64,000 nt of DNA from Silurus meridionalis (GCF_014805685.1 NC_060887.1:16398463-16462462), one strand, 5' to 3'; shown: positions 1 to 12,340, numbered from the stretch's first letter. Notes: generated by a model not told the origin, from the letters alone. A program made the numbers and translations.

Positions 1-827
1 TTAACCAAACCCAGCATTACTTCTTAAACTTCTCAGTTACACCCAAAAACAAGCTGCAAAAGAAGGCCTGGCCAAGTATCTAAATGCAGGAATGGTGTTC
101 ATTGGTTCCAGACTGTCATTAAGTGCAATAATACATGTATTTATAAGTATGTTAAAAATCCTGAATGGTTAATACAATATTTTTGTTGAACCCCTTGAAT
201 TAAAGTTGAAAGTCCACACTTTCATCACATCTTAATAGCTTCATTGTGGTGGTGTACAGAGGTGGTGTTCCATTTTCATTCATATTTTCATGAAATAGCT
301 CATTGTCAAACCCTCCAATCACTCCAAGCAGCTCACCAACTTACTAATCATCCACACCTGGGCCACATCAGTCACCACACTATAAGAACCCTGTTTATCC
401 ACAAGCTCATTGTCTGTTCTACAGTTTAGGCTTACGAACATTCAGGACTACCCAAACTACTCTGTTTGGTTTCGCTTGGCATACAAGATTCTGTGTGTTA
501 TCTGTTCTCACTCTGCCACAGTTATTCTCTTGGTTTAGTTTACCCTAGTTGGGTGCTCTTTTTTTTCGTGCTTTCTGCCTTGCCCTTTTGTTTTCTCATT
601 AAAAGGCCGTTGTTAAATTCACTTGGTTTCCAGTACGTTCTTAGCGCCTGACACTCATTTGCTTTTTGTAATGCTGTTTTTTTTTTTTTTTTAAGTGTAA
701 ACATCATGATTTGTTTTTGTAAAAGCCACATATTACTCAAATTCTTTGCTATTATTGACACTAACACACATACATTCAGTCTGAGCTTCTACTGATTAAC
801 TTGTTGGCTTGTCACTCTGTTTTCCAG
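1..827 (+). other. deptor: 3' part of the last deptor intron
   Basis: Noncoding sequence ending in a pyrimidine-rich tract and an AG acceptor at 826-827, directly before the deptor exon. It contains a solo LTR (listed separately) and a poly-T run near 675-692. Short open stretches in it have no recognisable similarity. Confidence 0.75.
304..653 (+). mobile_element. Solo LTR of an endogenous LTR retrotransposon (Gypsy-like)
   Basis: The segment begins TGTCA and ends TGACA, the inverted TG...CA termini of an LTR. It is flanked on both sides by the same five bases, CTCAT (299-303 and 654-658), the usual 4-6 bp target duplication of LTR elements. Inside are a TATA-like CTATAAGAA near 379-387 and an ATTAAA poly(A) signal near 599, both in + orientation, in a pyrimidine-rich sequence typical of fish Gypsy LTRs. 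No internal gag/pol sequence is adjacent, so it looks like the product of LTR-LTR recombination. The superfamily is inference. Confidence 0.7.
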
Positions 828-956
828 GTGTGTCAGTTTGTGGTGTCGGTTAATGGGCTGAATGTGCTGAACCTGGACTACAGGACCGTCAGTAACCTCA
901 TCCTCACAGGACCCCGGACCGTGGTCATGGAAGTCATGGAAGAGGTGAAACATTAA
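828..956 (+). CDS. deptor: DEPTOR, last coding exon (C-terminal end of the PDZ domain)
   Basis: The exon starts after the acceptor TTTCCAG, in phase 0, and encodes 42 residues before TAA at 954-956. The peptide includes the segments DYRTVSNLILTGPRT and VVMEVMEE, which match the C terminus of vertebrate DEPTOR almost residue for residue. DEPTOR has two DEP domains and a C-terminal PDZ domain that binds the mTOR FAT region and inhibits both mTOR complexes in the cytoplasm. Only the last beta strand and helix of the PDZ fold are here; upstream exons lie left of the window. The protein ends EEVKH, whereas the human protein ends with a cysteine. The gene is in the same orientation as col14a1, as in human chromosome 8q24. 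Confidence 0.93.
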   Translation: MCQFVVSVNGLNVLNLDYRTVSNLILTGPRTVVMEVMEEVKH

Positions 957-1657
957 AGACGAGTTCTTTAGCTTTTTCTCTTTATTTTCCTTCTTTTCTC
1001 TGTCAATCACTAACTTCTTGTTTTCCTGTGCATAGTGTCAGTGAAAGCTTTTGGTGGAATCTTCAGAAGAATGTCCTATAGAAAGCCCGAGATCCAGTCA
1101 CGGACGTCAATGTTTGTTCAGAATTTAGGTTCATTGACACTTCTTCCTGTTTGTGCATCACATCAATCTCCAAGAGACTCATTATGAGGACGATATGGGA
1201 AAAAGGAATTGTCATGTCATTGTAACAAACTGCAAACTGAATCCATTCCAAAACTTTTTTGTGTGTGTAGCATTCAAATGATGACCAAGAGCTTCGGTCC
1301 GGCTTAAGTGAGGTTTATGAGTAGTGGAGTGAGGCTAACAATTACACACTGTTGTGTTGCAGTGCAGTCATGCACGGCCAAAAAAGCGTCGATTACACAG
1401 ATTTTCAGGGCTAAGTGTCAATAGGTCATATATTTAGACACCACATATCTTCTTTCATTGGGATTTTAAAGGGATACGCTTTCCCTTGGCTAACATCAGA
1501 AATACATCACATTTATTTTTGTTTATTTTATAAACTTTAATGAAGAAAAATGTTAACATATATAAGAATAGCACTTATACTTGATTCCTAAATGTCTGTG
1601 ATTTTTGTAGTTAAACAGCGAACCCATTTAAAACATTGTCATGATGTAATTAGTAGT

Positions 1658-2014
1658 TACACTGCAAAAATGGTCATTTATCAAGTGAAAATATCTTGAC
1701 TATATTAAAATTGATTTAGTATTTTCTGTTTTATCAAAGTAAACCACATAAGATTATTATATCTGTTTCTAGGTATCTGTTTTTTTATTTTTATTGTTGT
1801 TTTATTTGGTTGGTTGGTTAAAATTTTCACTCTATATTTTCTTATTTTATTAGCAGATCATGTGATCAGCACACAGGGCAAAAAATTTTTTTTTTTACTT
1901 TAATAATGATAAATCGGGTTTTGTAATAATTTAATAGAAATACTGTTTAAATGTGGCTATATTCAACTATATCATGATATTTCCACTTGCTGAGATCTAA
2001 GTTTTTGCAGTGTA
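1658..2014. mobile_element. Nonautonomous DNA transposon (MITE) with ACACTGCAAAAA termini
   Basis: The two ends are perfect 13-base inverted repeats (TACACTGCAAAAA at 1658-1670 and its reverse complement at 2002-2014). The similarity continues inward for about 37 bases with mismatches (AAGTGAAAATATC versus AAGTGGAAATATC). The outermost TA on each side could be a TA target duplication. The interior is AT-rich and noncoding. Confidence 0.75.
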
Positions 2015-3540
2015 TTTACAATAATAGTGTTTGATCGGTACCTGGAGGCACGTTTGTTTCTCCTTCTTTATAATGTGAAAAATACAGTAGCAAGAATGGT
2101 AACATGTTTACTGTTAGGTTCCCATATTTATTACATTCATAACACAGTATAGAACACCTGTTAAGCTTAGAATTGTTAACCCAAATTGTTTTAACAAAAT
2201 ATTTAAAATAACTTTTAAATATCAATTTAATTCCCCATCATAGACAAATGTTTATTCAATTCATGACTAAACAGAAATTAGCGAAAATAAAAATAAATAC
2301 ACAATGTTATTCATTGTTGAAATTTCGCTGAACGCTGGTTGCCAGCTCTCTGTTTTCAGCCTCAATCCTATACTGCTTTTTTGTACTTTTCACAATTTTA
2401 CTAGCCAACATCCACTCACATGGTCCATGTTGCTAGCGTGATTTTACTAATACCAAATTAATGTTGGTTAATTGACCGATTTTTGGTTGTCACTTGACAG
2501 GTTTTTTTTTTTAAGTATAGTGGATCAATGCTAAAAGCAAACATTAACTTGCTTGTAATGCATTCAATATTGTTCATTTAGAAAATCTAAAAGAATTACC
2601 TCAATGATCATATTGCGCTAACAATATATGATAGCCATATTGTCTTACATTGTCTAAAACAATATAGTAATTTTGTATTTGATGTCACTAAACAAAGAAT
2701 GCAAGTTTAACCTTCGAAGAAACGCACAATTTTTAAGAAATTATTGTAATGTTCAGGAAATAAAGAGTGAAGTTTAAATTAAGTAAAGTACATGAGATTA
2801 GATTTCTTACAATTGAGAAAAAAAAAAAAAAAACACAGGATAAATAAGCACTTATTCCACATCTTTAATGATGTTCCTAGATTCATGTATGACACACGAT
2901 GGCCGTTTTGGTTTTACAAACCTCAGTGAATCTCCCAGTGTTTTTGCCTTAACACCATTTAACTTGCTGCTAATTCTTATGGCTGGTTATCACCTAACAC
3001 CTGAACGTGGACAGTTTTTTTTTTTTTTTTTTTTGTCTTAAGAGCTGTCTGTGATGTATGTGTTTAACTGATTCTTACTGACAATCAGCTTTATATTTCT
3101 TTGTATTTGTATAAAAGCGCTCTATTTACCATGTTTTTTGGCACATAGGGGGGACAAACAGAGAAGCAGCTGATATAATGATGAACCGTAGCATCTCACA
3201 CAAAACAGATTGACAGATACAGCATAGCAAATGCTTACACACTAGAAATCCATCTGCCTATGTGAGAGATTATAATAAGCTGAAGGTACCACATACAGTA
3301 TGTATTTTGAAAAGTCATGCCATGTCTGTTGAAATGTTTTATTAAACACAATGATTTAAACAAATCTTTTTTTTTTTTCACTTCAATCTGAAATCTCATT
3401 TTTTTAGCAAGTTTTTATTAGGTCCCCCTCTACTTCTTTCCCCCCCTTCAAGGTTTTCTGGCCAAATAAACACTATCACTGTGCAGAGATCATGCTGATT
3501 ACACTAGCGCACTAGCGCCATCATTTGGTCTAAAGCAAGA

Positions 3541-3770
3541 ACTGTCAAGTCAAGCCAAATTAAGTTTATTTCAATAGTGCTTTTCACAACGGACATTGTC
3601 TCAAAGCAGCTTTACAGAATTTAAGAGTTAAGGTGAGCGGTGTGTATTTATCCCTGATGAGCAGCCATGATGACTGTGTCAAGGAAAAACTCACTTAGAT
3701 GTTATGAGGAAGAAACCTTGAGAGGAACCAGACTCAAAGGGGAACCCATCCTCATTTGGGTGATATCAAG
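3541..3770. repeat. Dispersed fish repeat (GAAACCTTGAGAGGAACCAG family)
   Basis: Contains the characteristic segments TCAAAGCAGCTTTACAGAA, AGGAAAAACTC and GAAACCTTGAGAGGAACCAG followed by GGGAACCCATCCTCAT. I recognise these as a widespread short interspersed repeat of teleost genomes. No coding capacity and no clear terminal repeats are visible. The family name is not known to me with certainty. Confidence 0.6.
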
Positions 3771-4696
3771 AGTGTATTTGCTTATGATTTTATAGCCAAA
3801 GACACCTAGTCTTGAAGCATTTTATTTATTTAAATATGATTGTGTCACTATTATAGTTATGTGATTATGATCAAAAAGTAATCACTGTAAGGTTTACTTA
3901 GAAACAAGTGACAGCCTTTTGTGGTTCAAGCAAAAAATTACTATTTTTCGTTATAAATAAGAACACACAAATAATGAAACAAATCATACCAAGAAAATCC
4001 AGAAATTAAATGGTATTTAAAGGACCCCATTTAAATCCTAACGTTATTTGATGGACACATTATGGTAATTACATGGTAATGCATACATTAATGGAATTTA
4101 TAATTGAGCTCATTACTGTTTTTAAAAAATTTAAAGCCTGTATCTGTGGGGGTTTTCTTTCCAAAACCATTTTTTATATAGGAAAAAAAAGTACACGTTT
4201 TTTTTGCTTTTAGAATGATCAGCTACCTCAAGATTTATATTTGTTGAGAAATATTCTGTCCAGTTTTTGATATGTCATTTATATTTCTAATTTTGTGTAT
4301 CTGAACCTTTTCATACTAGGAGGGAGAATTTGAATTTAAGGTTTAAATCCAGAGACTGAGATGCTTGTAGCAGAACTCTGCAAAAGCAGAATGTTGGGTT
4401 GATCTCCTTCTATTTGGATCTCAATGTTCTGGTAGTGGAATAACCACAAAACAACTCCAAAGCTTCAATGCTTTACCATTGTGTTGTACAGTGGGGATGT
4501 GAGCTTTCATCAATGGCATGTATAGTTGGAACGTGACATTATGATACCTGACAGTCAACATAAACTTTCAGACCTATGACAGTGTTAGATGGTATTTTTG
4601 TATCCATTACTTGACTTGTGCAGATGAACAAATATCTGTTTCTGCAAAGTGAAAGGAATGGAGGATAAAGATGTTAGATATATCTTATATCAAAAA

Positions 4697-4925
4697 GTAA
4701 AGGTGCTACTTGTCACATGTACATTGCAGCACAGTGAAATTCTTTATTTGCATATCCCAGTGATGTAGGAAGCTGGGATCAGAGCACAGGGTCAGCCATG
4801 ATATACTGTAGTCCCCCTGGAGCACAGAGGGTTAAGGGCCAGGATCAATGATCTAAGAATGGCAGCTTGCGATACTACGGCTTGAACCCTTGACCTTTCT
4901 AACAGTAACCCAGAGCCTTAACCAG
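4697..4925. repeat. Dispersed repeat resembling a catfish interspersed family
   Basis: Shows a string of modules (CAGTGAAATTCTTTATTTGC, GGGTCAGCCATGATA, CCCCTGGAGCACAGAGGG, AACCCAGAGCCTTAACC) that I associate with a common siluriform/otophysan short interspersed repeat. It is degenerate and noncoding. Confidence 0.55.
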
Positions 4926-5349
4926 GGAGTTACCACTTACTCAAAATGTATAAAAAAAAGTATAAGATATATTTTTCTTAAATATCTTTTTTTATTGTTT
5001 TTTTTTTTTTTTATAAATAGCTGTTTTGCATATTCTCCCTGTGTACATTTAGCTTTTCTCTATTAGTTTTTTCTCCCATTTCCCCAAAGCAGGCAGTTTA
5101 TAAGAATGGCTATGATCAATTCACCTTATCACCCAGTTCTCCTAAGATAGCCTCCGGCTCTAACGCTATGCTGATATATGGTTTACAAAAAAAAACAACC
5201 TAAAGAACATGCTAACACATTTTAGATCAAAGGTAAGTATATAGCCAGATATTTGTGTACACCTTACCCTCACACCCATATGGGCTTTTTTTTATATTTA
5301 TAGTCAAGATGTAGTGTCATTTTGCTGTTATTATAACCTTTACTTTTCT

Positions 5350-5720
5350 GGGAAGGCTTACCCGCTAGATTTTGGAGTTTGGCTATGGGGGATTTGTGTT
5401 CAATCAGCCACAAGAGCATAGTGAGTGCAGGAGCTGATGTGTGGTGAGAGGAATGTGGGCAGTCTAGTGTTCCTGGTCATCCCAAAAGTGTTGGGGTTGA
5501 GGTTAGGGTTCTGTGCAGGACACATGAGTTCTTATTCCTCAAACTTGGCAAACTCATGTAACAGCTTGCTTTGTACATAGGGACATTGCTGTACTGGAGC
5601 ATGTTTGGACCCCACAGTTCCAGTGAAAAATGACATCCTGTACAATTGTGGCAATATGGCATAAATAATGGCCAAACAACACTATCTGGCCAAAAGTTTG
5701 ATGGCTCACATTTCATCCAA
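5350..5720 (-). mobile_element. Degraded Tc1/mariner-like MITE fragment
   Basis: Carries the order of segments seen in the better preserved copies at 15841-16323 and 19028-19488: CCCAAAAGTGTTGGGGTTGAGG, then a GGACATTGCTGTACTGG block, then a right end with ATCTGGCCAAAAGTTTGATGGC. The termini are degraded, so the limits are approximate. Confidence 0.45.
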
Positions 5721-8700
5721 GAGATTTTTCCTAGAGGTGTTAATATTATACAATTCCTCATTTGTCTATTTTAATCTATAATCACGGTAAACCAGTCTTG
5801 TCCAGTTAATGCATTTTGTACAGTTTGTGTGATTTTTTTCTCTCAAAAAGACCTGCCCTAAGCCAGGATTACATAGTAATATTACATAATACAACGTGTG
5901 TATTGTTGTTTGTGTTGTTGCAAGCACACCAGCATGTTTTAGGAGTGTTGTAACATGGTTTGAAACAATTTGAACACAAGAGGTCAGGAGCGGACTGCGC
6001 TCCCAGAGAAACAGATTACGAACAGATGATCTTTTGCATATTTCACAATGCATCTGTCATTTTACAAGCAGGTTTTGTAGAACACATTGTGTTTTTCTTT
6101 GTTCAGATTATAGATATAAATTCACAAACATGGCTGTAATGCTTCTGTGATGTCACAAATATGTTTTTAGGGAAAATTATAACAAGGATACAAACAGTTT
6201 TTAAAGCAATGTCAATGAATGTGTGACTGTGTATATACGAATGCTCCACAGTCTGGCTCTGGATCCAATTTGATCTCTAATCATGATGTTTTGTAAATAT
6301 AGTGTCACAATTGACACTTTGACACAAGTGTATCAAGTGTATACAATTAATTATTTGAAGCAAATTATGTTCTGTATATTACAAACAGGTTTACAATGAA
6401 CAGGGCTGACTCTGAATTTCACCAGGACCATGATCAGGATTACCTGGTTACTGAAAGTAAACTAATGTATAAATATATTTCAAATACACTGTGATGGCAC
6501 AAGCAAGCTACATTTAAAAGAAATGCAATTTTATAAAATTTCGATATATATATCATTCATTTCAGAAATTCTGAAGGTGTTAAGAGGTGAACAATGCAAA
6601 TAGGAGCATTTCTTTCAAACTCTTGCTTCAGATTGTCCAGCTCAGATTAAAATAAAAATGATTACGTTTAACATCATTTTTAAAAAGTGTTGTGTTTCAT
6701 TAACAGCACATAAATTGACATTAGAAGAATTGGAACAAAGAAATTATGATTTATAAGATAAGGAGAAAGAAAAAAAAAAGATAATATATTCAATAAAATG
6801 TATTCAGGACACATGTGGAGTACAACGGTTTAAAGCATGAAAGCATAAAACAGTAGAGTTCGGCAAACAGAAGTTCCCAAGCGTAGCTCAACACAATTAA
6901 ACAAATTAGAGACCTTTTAAACCATCACAATAGCGTGCAAGTCAACAGTTTTCAAGATAAAAGCTTAATTGTGTATTTTTTGTGTAAATCTTGGTTTCCT
7001 TAAAAAGAGGTCATTTTTAATTAAATGCATTTTTTGCAATGAGAAAGAAATCAGTTATGGAAGAAGTATCCATCATCATATGTACTTGTGTGTCCCTTGT
7101 AATTACACAGACATAATATACAGTGGATGTACAGTATATACAGTAGGAGCCCCAGTATGGTACTATATTGTATGGTACATGCTCCTGGAGGTATGATATT
7201 TTGTCCAATTGGTACAGGAGAATATGGATGGATATGATTTAGGGCATGTTGAAATAGACTATACAATGCTGTTCCACAGTAAAGTTAAAGGAGTAGACTC
7301 AAGTGACTCCCTGTGTAATAGACCTCAGAGACACAGTTACAGCTGATGGATGATTCTTATCAGATGTCAACGGTTCCCTGTACCGACAGGCCTTTCTCTC
7401 TTCTGTAGTTCTCAGATACATTTGGCGCTTCTCTGAAAACACATTAACCCAGCAAATTATCTCTGGGTGTATTGTCCTGTCAGCTTGCTTTTACTTCTGC
7501 CAGGGTGGGCAAAGAATAAAATATTGCACAAGCTTTAGTGGATGGTTCTGAACTCAATATCCTTTACTGTTGGCTCACAAACTTGTGACTGATAGTTATA
7601 GAAAACTGAGATGAAAGGCAGGCTAGACAATGATGTCCTCATTTCTTTGAGCTCTTTTACAAAGTGAACACATCGCTAAAAAGAAAGCTTTATGAAGAAG
7701 CTATCACAGTCCAAACTCCGTGAGGAGAATCGATTATTTTTACTGCACTTGTTGGTGAAAGCTTACATTTGGGTTGAAACGCTTGAACTTTGGGCTCATA
7801 ACGTTTGAGCGATGGTTATGGAAAAGCTGGCAGGATAGCTATCTGAGGGTATGTTTTGAATCTTTTAGTTTTCTTTTCCTCGTCTAAATCTAAGCTCACC
7901 TTCAGTGTTGAACTTGGATTATCTTTATTGCATTTATTTGGGAAATGGTGCACCTGGGGATAGTTTTCTTGACAATTATTAAAACCTGGTCATAAAACAG
8001 ATTCTACAGTGGAGAGTCCTTGTTTACAGTGTAATTTAATACAAGCCTTAGATAGATCTACATCTGGAGAACTGATTCTAAATGAAGAAATCCATTGGGC
8101 AACTAAACTTGAGATGGAATATTAATCAGCAAGCAACTAATCATCATCAGAGTTTAAAGCCATAGAAATAATACATGAATGTTACAACTTATGTACAATT
8201 TATTTGACTTATTTAACTTTTTTTTTTAGACTTGTGTTTAATCATGAGCTTGTGCCTGGCCTACTGCTTCTCTGTCTGGTGTGGGTATCTGTACTGTACA
8301 CTTTATGCTACGCAGAATCTCTAGAGTCATGCTGAGTGCTATTGACACTCGTCCATGCTGTGTCCCACGCTTAATTATAAGACATAGAGAAGTGCAGGGT
8401 TCTTTTTGAGCCCAATGAATGCAGCCACTGATTAGCCCTCAATCCTTCATTATGGCTTGGCTTGTCATTTGGGAATAGACCACTCAAGAGTGTTTGTTCT
8501 TGCAGCGTTAGTGTCTCAGTAGAGAAACCAGGTGTCACCAAGTCTGAACTTTACTGATGTGTGGGAAGCACTTCATGTAAAGTGAGCTCCAACTGAGCGA
8601 GCAGGTGGAATTAAAACAAGTACTAAATTATCATAAGTCTAGGAACAGTGTGTTCCTGTTTCAGAATATTTGGAAGAAGTAAACATTACAGGGAAATGAC

Positions 8701-8764
8701 TTTGACTACCAATAGTTAAGTATAGATGTTAGAAACATTTATTTTATTCACATGTTCTTGGTAT

Positions 8765-8880
8765 GTGAAGAGAAACCAAAAAATCCAAAGACATGGGAGG
8801 TGCATGTGAAAATTCCCACAGACAGTATCCCGAGCTCGAGATCAAACCCAGGACTCTGGAGCTGTGGGTTGGCACTTCCA
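8765..8880. repeat. Fragment of a dispersed fish repeat
   Basis: The stretch with AATTCCCACAGACAGTA, GAGATCAAACCCAGGACTC and TGGAGCTGTG matches, in the opposite orientation, the repeat at 52630-52860 (CACAGCTCCAGGGTCTTAG, GATCCTGAGCTC). Only part of the element remains. Confidence 0.5.
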
Positions 8881-9011
8881 TGCAGCCCATATTAAAAGAC
8901 ATGCATAATGTTAATTCATCCTATAATTAAACCTATAAAATATCTTTATACTGCTTTAATAAAGAATGAATAGTGATCATGAAATCATGGGATTCGATTT
9001 TAATATATGTG

Positions 9012-9135
9012 TATATTATATTATATTATATTATATTATATTATATTATATTATATTTTATTATATTATATTTTATTTTATTATATTATATTATATTATA
9101 TTATATTATATTATATTATATTATATTATATTATA
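9012..9135. repeat. Pentanucleotide microsatellite (ATATT)n
   Basis: About 25 near-perfect ATATT units, with a few TTTTA variants around 9055-9080. It creates an artefactual open frame of repeating Tyr-Ile-Ile-Leu, which is not a gene. Confidence 0.95.
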
Positions 9136-10463
9136 ATCAGGCGTTATACAACATTATAAAATCTCAATACCACTGTCTTTTGCCAGTGTCATGACCACCA
9201 AGTCTGAATGAATGTTTTATCATGTTAATGAAAATAATTACAAAATGAATCCTAGTCTGTTTTCAGTATTCAGTAAAAAAAATTCTAAAAACTAAATACT
9301 GCAATGGCTGACATAAGTTTAAAACATTTTAAAAAGCTATAACATCTGCTCGTAGGTTCTTTCTAGAGCCTAATATTATGCCTGTGATCCCTTCTTATCA
9401 AAAATAATTTATTTTGAAAAATACCAGACTTTATTTTATTCCAGAAACAAGGCTTTTATAAGCCAGATTTTGCATCTTGATGACATTTTGTTCCTTCAAA
9501 AAATTCACAAAAGACCATATGGTGTAGCTTCGTCCAGTTCTGGTGAGCTTTTTGACTCCTGTTCATTGTTCATTTATCAGGGCCATAAGGCAGAGCACCG
9601 GTGCAACGCTTCAGTCTTAGGAGAACCCATGTCACCGAGAATAAAAATGACTGTATAACAGCTTGGATATACAAAATTTTGTAAAAATTGAGAAGGGAAT
9701 ATTAAGATGAGAATGTTGGAATGTGGTTCTGGATGCTCTCATAACTCACCATGTCCACCTGATTTACAATCATGGGAGATAAGTATAAAGTCTTTGGTTA
9801 ACAGTTTTCTATGTCAGCTAAACTCTTCATCTCAACAATCTGCTAAAACAGACCGGGTTTCCAAAGCTACATCTTTCATGGTAATACTAAGAGTTTGTGT
9901 TTATCAACTCGTAGATCATGAAACTAGACATGCCAGAGTCTTCGCTGGAACATTTTGTGTATTCTTTTTTAATATGACATAGAATAGTGCTGGAAAGCAA
10001 TTTTTGGGAAGTGAGAGAAGAAGTTGTTCTCTTTTATTTTTAGAAGCTAACACAGAAATTTGTCTGCTATCTCTTACATTTTACATTGAAAATTCCTGTT
10101 AAATAGCAGTGTAACTGTGCTAGTAATGTTCTCCTGGGATGTGCTTCAGAGCTCAGCCCTGAGAACATATGGCTGTTTCGTAAGGAATAATTGAATTGTT
10201 AGAACAATAACACATCAGGTGTGCATTATATTTCTAATATTTCAACTGACTATTCTGCATATACTACAGTTGCCATGCGTCATGACATTGTCCAAATGTT
10301 TAATTTCAAGACATTTGCCAGATATTTGTCCTCAAAACACTCGTTGTTTGTAGCACTAATATATTACTCATTGCTCTCAGGCCTCATATGATTAAATCCA
10401 AAAAAGCCATTTAAGTGTTTGTAATGAAGGATTTGGGCCATTGATGTGCCGTTATTGGAAGGG

Positions 10464-10465
<2 letters not shown>

Positions 10466-10514
<49 letters not shown>
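10466..10514. repeat. (GA)n microsatellite
   Basis: About 24 uninterrupted GA units after a short G run. Confidence 0.97.
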
Positions 10515-10515
<1 letters not shown>

Positions 10516-11129
10516 ATGATTTTCATAATGAAACAGAAAAGCTTATAAACACGTATTCTATTTGTTTTTCATCAGTTATTTTTATGCATTTAATTGTTCT
10601 ATTATCTGCATTTAATCAGAAAATAAACATTTATGCAGATCGTTCTTTCCATAAACACTAAAAGGTATTTTGGAACTTTTTTTGTAATTGTATTTGTTGT
10701 TAGATCTGTGTGCTATGGTGGACCTTATCTTTCATTTTCTGTTATTTCAGTGGCCTTGACAAATCACTATGGCGCTGTAAAGCGGATACCAGCCTGGACC
10801 TACAGTATGCTAGACGTACATTATAACTACAAACATTGGAAAGTCTAACAACCAATCACAATCAAGTATTAAACAGCAATGTGATAAGCTCTATTTTAGT
10901 CTCTAGTACAGCCATGCCATCAATTTGTTAGCTATTCAATTGCATGGAAGTTGAGTTACAGCTCTGTAAGCATGTCACTACTATCCATCACAATTTAAGA
11001 GAAGGCGATTGGGGGCAGGTTTACAAAATAACTGACAGGAGGTCCTGATCCAAATAAACAAAATGTTGCCTATTGCTCCTTTAAGTACGAAGCGCACCGT
11101 CAGTTTAAATCCAGAAGAAGGATACTGTT

Positions 11130-11305
11130 GCGAGGTGGAATCTTAGTTGTTAAGATATTAAACTCTGGACATTGGACTTTATCTGAAGGTCATGAGTTCA
11201 AATCCCATCCACACCAATCTGATCAATGCCATTAACCCCACTGCTGCTCAACTGTATAAATAAGTTGCTCTAGATAAGTGCGTCTGTCAACGTGCCATAA
11301 CTGTA
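11130..11305 (+). mobile_element. tRNA-derived SINE, copy 1
   Basis: Degenerate copy of the element at 18439-18590. A tRNA-like head (GAGGTGGAATCTTAGTTGTT as a decayed A box, GAGTTCAAATCCC as B box) is followed by a tail ending ATAAGTGCGTCTGTCAACGTGCCATAA. The shared head and tail in two places support a dispersed SINE. Confidence 0.65.
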
Positions 11306-11558
11306 ATTGGAGTTTTGTAGCCAGCTGAGATCTGACAGTGCAACATGTTAAACTTGTTGGTATTAGTATTTATTCGACAGGAGATATGTCTGACTAAGGA
11401 ACCCATGAATATTAGCTACTAATAGTAAATATGATATTAAAAATAAAAGGGAATAAAGCTGTAAACAGGGCAGTGATGAGCATGTTGAAGGATGCAGTGA
11501 GGTTGGTTGTGGCTCTCAGAATTTGAGGCTCCCACATTTCTTTATCTCTCCAACTCTA

Positions 11559-11682
11559 ATTGGTCGCGCGCTTTGGGTTTTTTCCTGCGCCGAGCTCCAG
11601 GATGAGGCGCGGTGAGGCTCTGAGGAGCTGAGGAGGAGGCATGGATAAGTAAGGACCTACCAAACACACACACACACACACA

Positions 11683-11734
<52 letters not shown>

Positions 11735-11793
11735 TCACGGAGCAGGCTGTCGGAGCTAACTCTGGCCACAGAAACGAAAACAGGAATATAAAA
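11559..11793 (+). promoter_or_regulatory. Putative col14a1 promoter with TATA box
   Basis: This is a local GC- and CpG-richer island in AT-rich surroundings. It holds an ATTGG (inverted CCAAT) at 11559-11563, CG-rich segments around 11564-11615, and a good TATA box TATAAAA at 11787-11793. A compound (CA)n(CT)n(CA)n tract occupies 11664-11734. A noncoding exon with a donor site follows at the expected distance. The position, 1.1 kb before the signal-peptide exon, fits the col14a1 promoter. The function is inferred from sequence alone. Confidence 0.55.
11664..11734. repeat. Compound (CA)n-(CT)n-(CA)n tract in the promoter
   Basis: About ten CA units, about fifteen CT units with small interruptions, then about nine CA units. 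It lies roughly 50-120 bases upstream of the TATA box. Confidence 0.93.
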
Positions 11794-11817
11794 CGGCGCG
11801 TTTAAACCTCGGGTTTC

Positions 11818-11881
11818 TTTATTTCTGGACTCCATTTGGATCAAAACGGATTATTTGCCTTTAACCTGAATGCTGAAGCAG
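11818..11881 (+). other. col14a1: Putative noncoding exon 1 of col14a1 (5' UTR)
   Basis: The start is estimated as about 25-30 bases after the TATA box at 11787. The end is the donor GCAG|GTAAAG at 11881/11882. Joined to the next exon (acceptor CTATAG at 12940-12945), the leader contains a short upstream ORF (ATG at 11870, listed separately). A noncoding first exon is known for human COL14A1; exact limits here need transcript data. Confidence 0.5.
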
Positions 11882-12151
11882 GTAAAGGACAGCTTACCGG
11901 ATCGACTCTTTTTTGCTTCCATTAGACTCACCGAGTATAGTCAGAGAGCATAAAACTGCAAAACGCCATTCATTATTAATTTTTTTATATAAAGGCAAAA
12001 CAATTTGTTTCATGTTAGCAATATTTCATAATATTTATATTGAAGTTGCAGTTCAAGCAACAGGCTTGTATAGGTTCAAGTTAAAGATGAACCCTTTGCT
12101 CTGGTGTTCTCTTAAGTGACCCACTCTCTATGCTTGTTAAACAACCTTAAC

Positions 12152-12205
<54 letters not shown>

Positions 12206-12248
12206 CATCATCATCAGTATGAGTAGTAGTAGTAGTAGTAGAAGAAGT
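12152..12248. repeat. Compound trinucleotide microsatellite (TTA)n-(TCA)n-(GTA)n
   Basis: About 18 TTA units, then four TCA units, then GAGTAGTAG repeats and GAAGAAG. Located in the first col14a1 intron. Confidence 0.95.
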
Positions 12249-12340
12249 ATGTGTTTGGTGAGTAGCAGGTGCCTACAATACTGCATGATTCTTCTTCATC
12301 TATAAAGCTATGCTTGGTCTCACTGAAGCCACTTAAAACA

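Larger units (their letters stand above)
957..11550. other. deptor 3' UTR and deptor-col14a1 intergenic region
   Basis: No coding exon was recognised in this 10.6 kb. The proximal part must include the deptor 3' UTR. Candidate poly(A) signals are ATTAAA at 952-957 (overlapping the stop), tandem AATAAA at 2286-2297 and AATAAA at 2759-2764; the sequence does not decide between them. The rest is AT-rich spacer with repeats listed separately: a TIR MITE at 1658-2014, dispersed repeats at 3541-3770 and 4697-4925, a Tc1/mariner fragment at 5350-5720, a pentanucleotide satellite at 9012-9135 and a SINE at 11130-11305. Short open frames here lack recognisable domains. Confidence 0.6.

Noticed and set aside
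8973..9194. Open frame of Tyr-Ile-Ile-Leu repeats
   Set aside because: Product of the ATATT pentanucleotide microsatellite.
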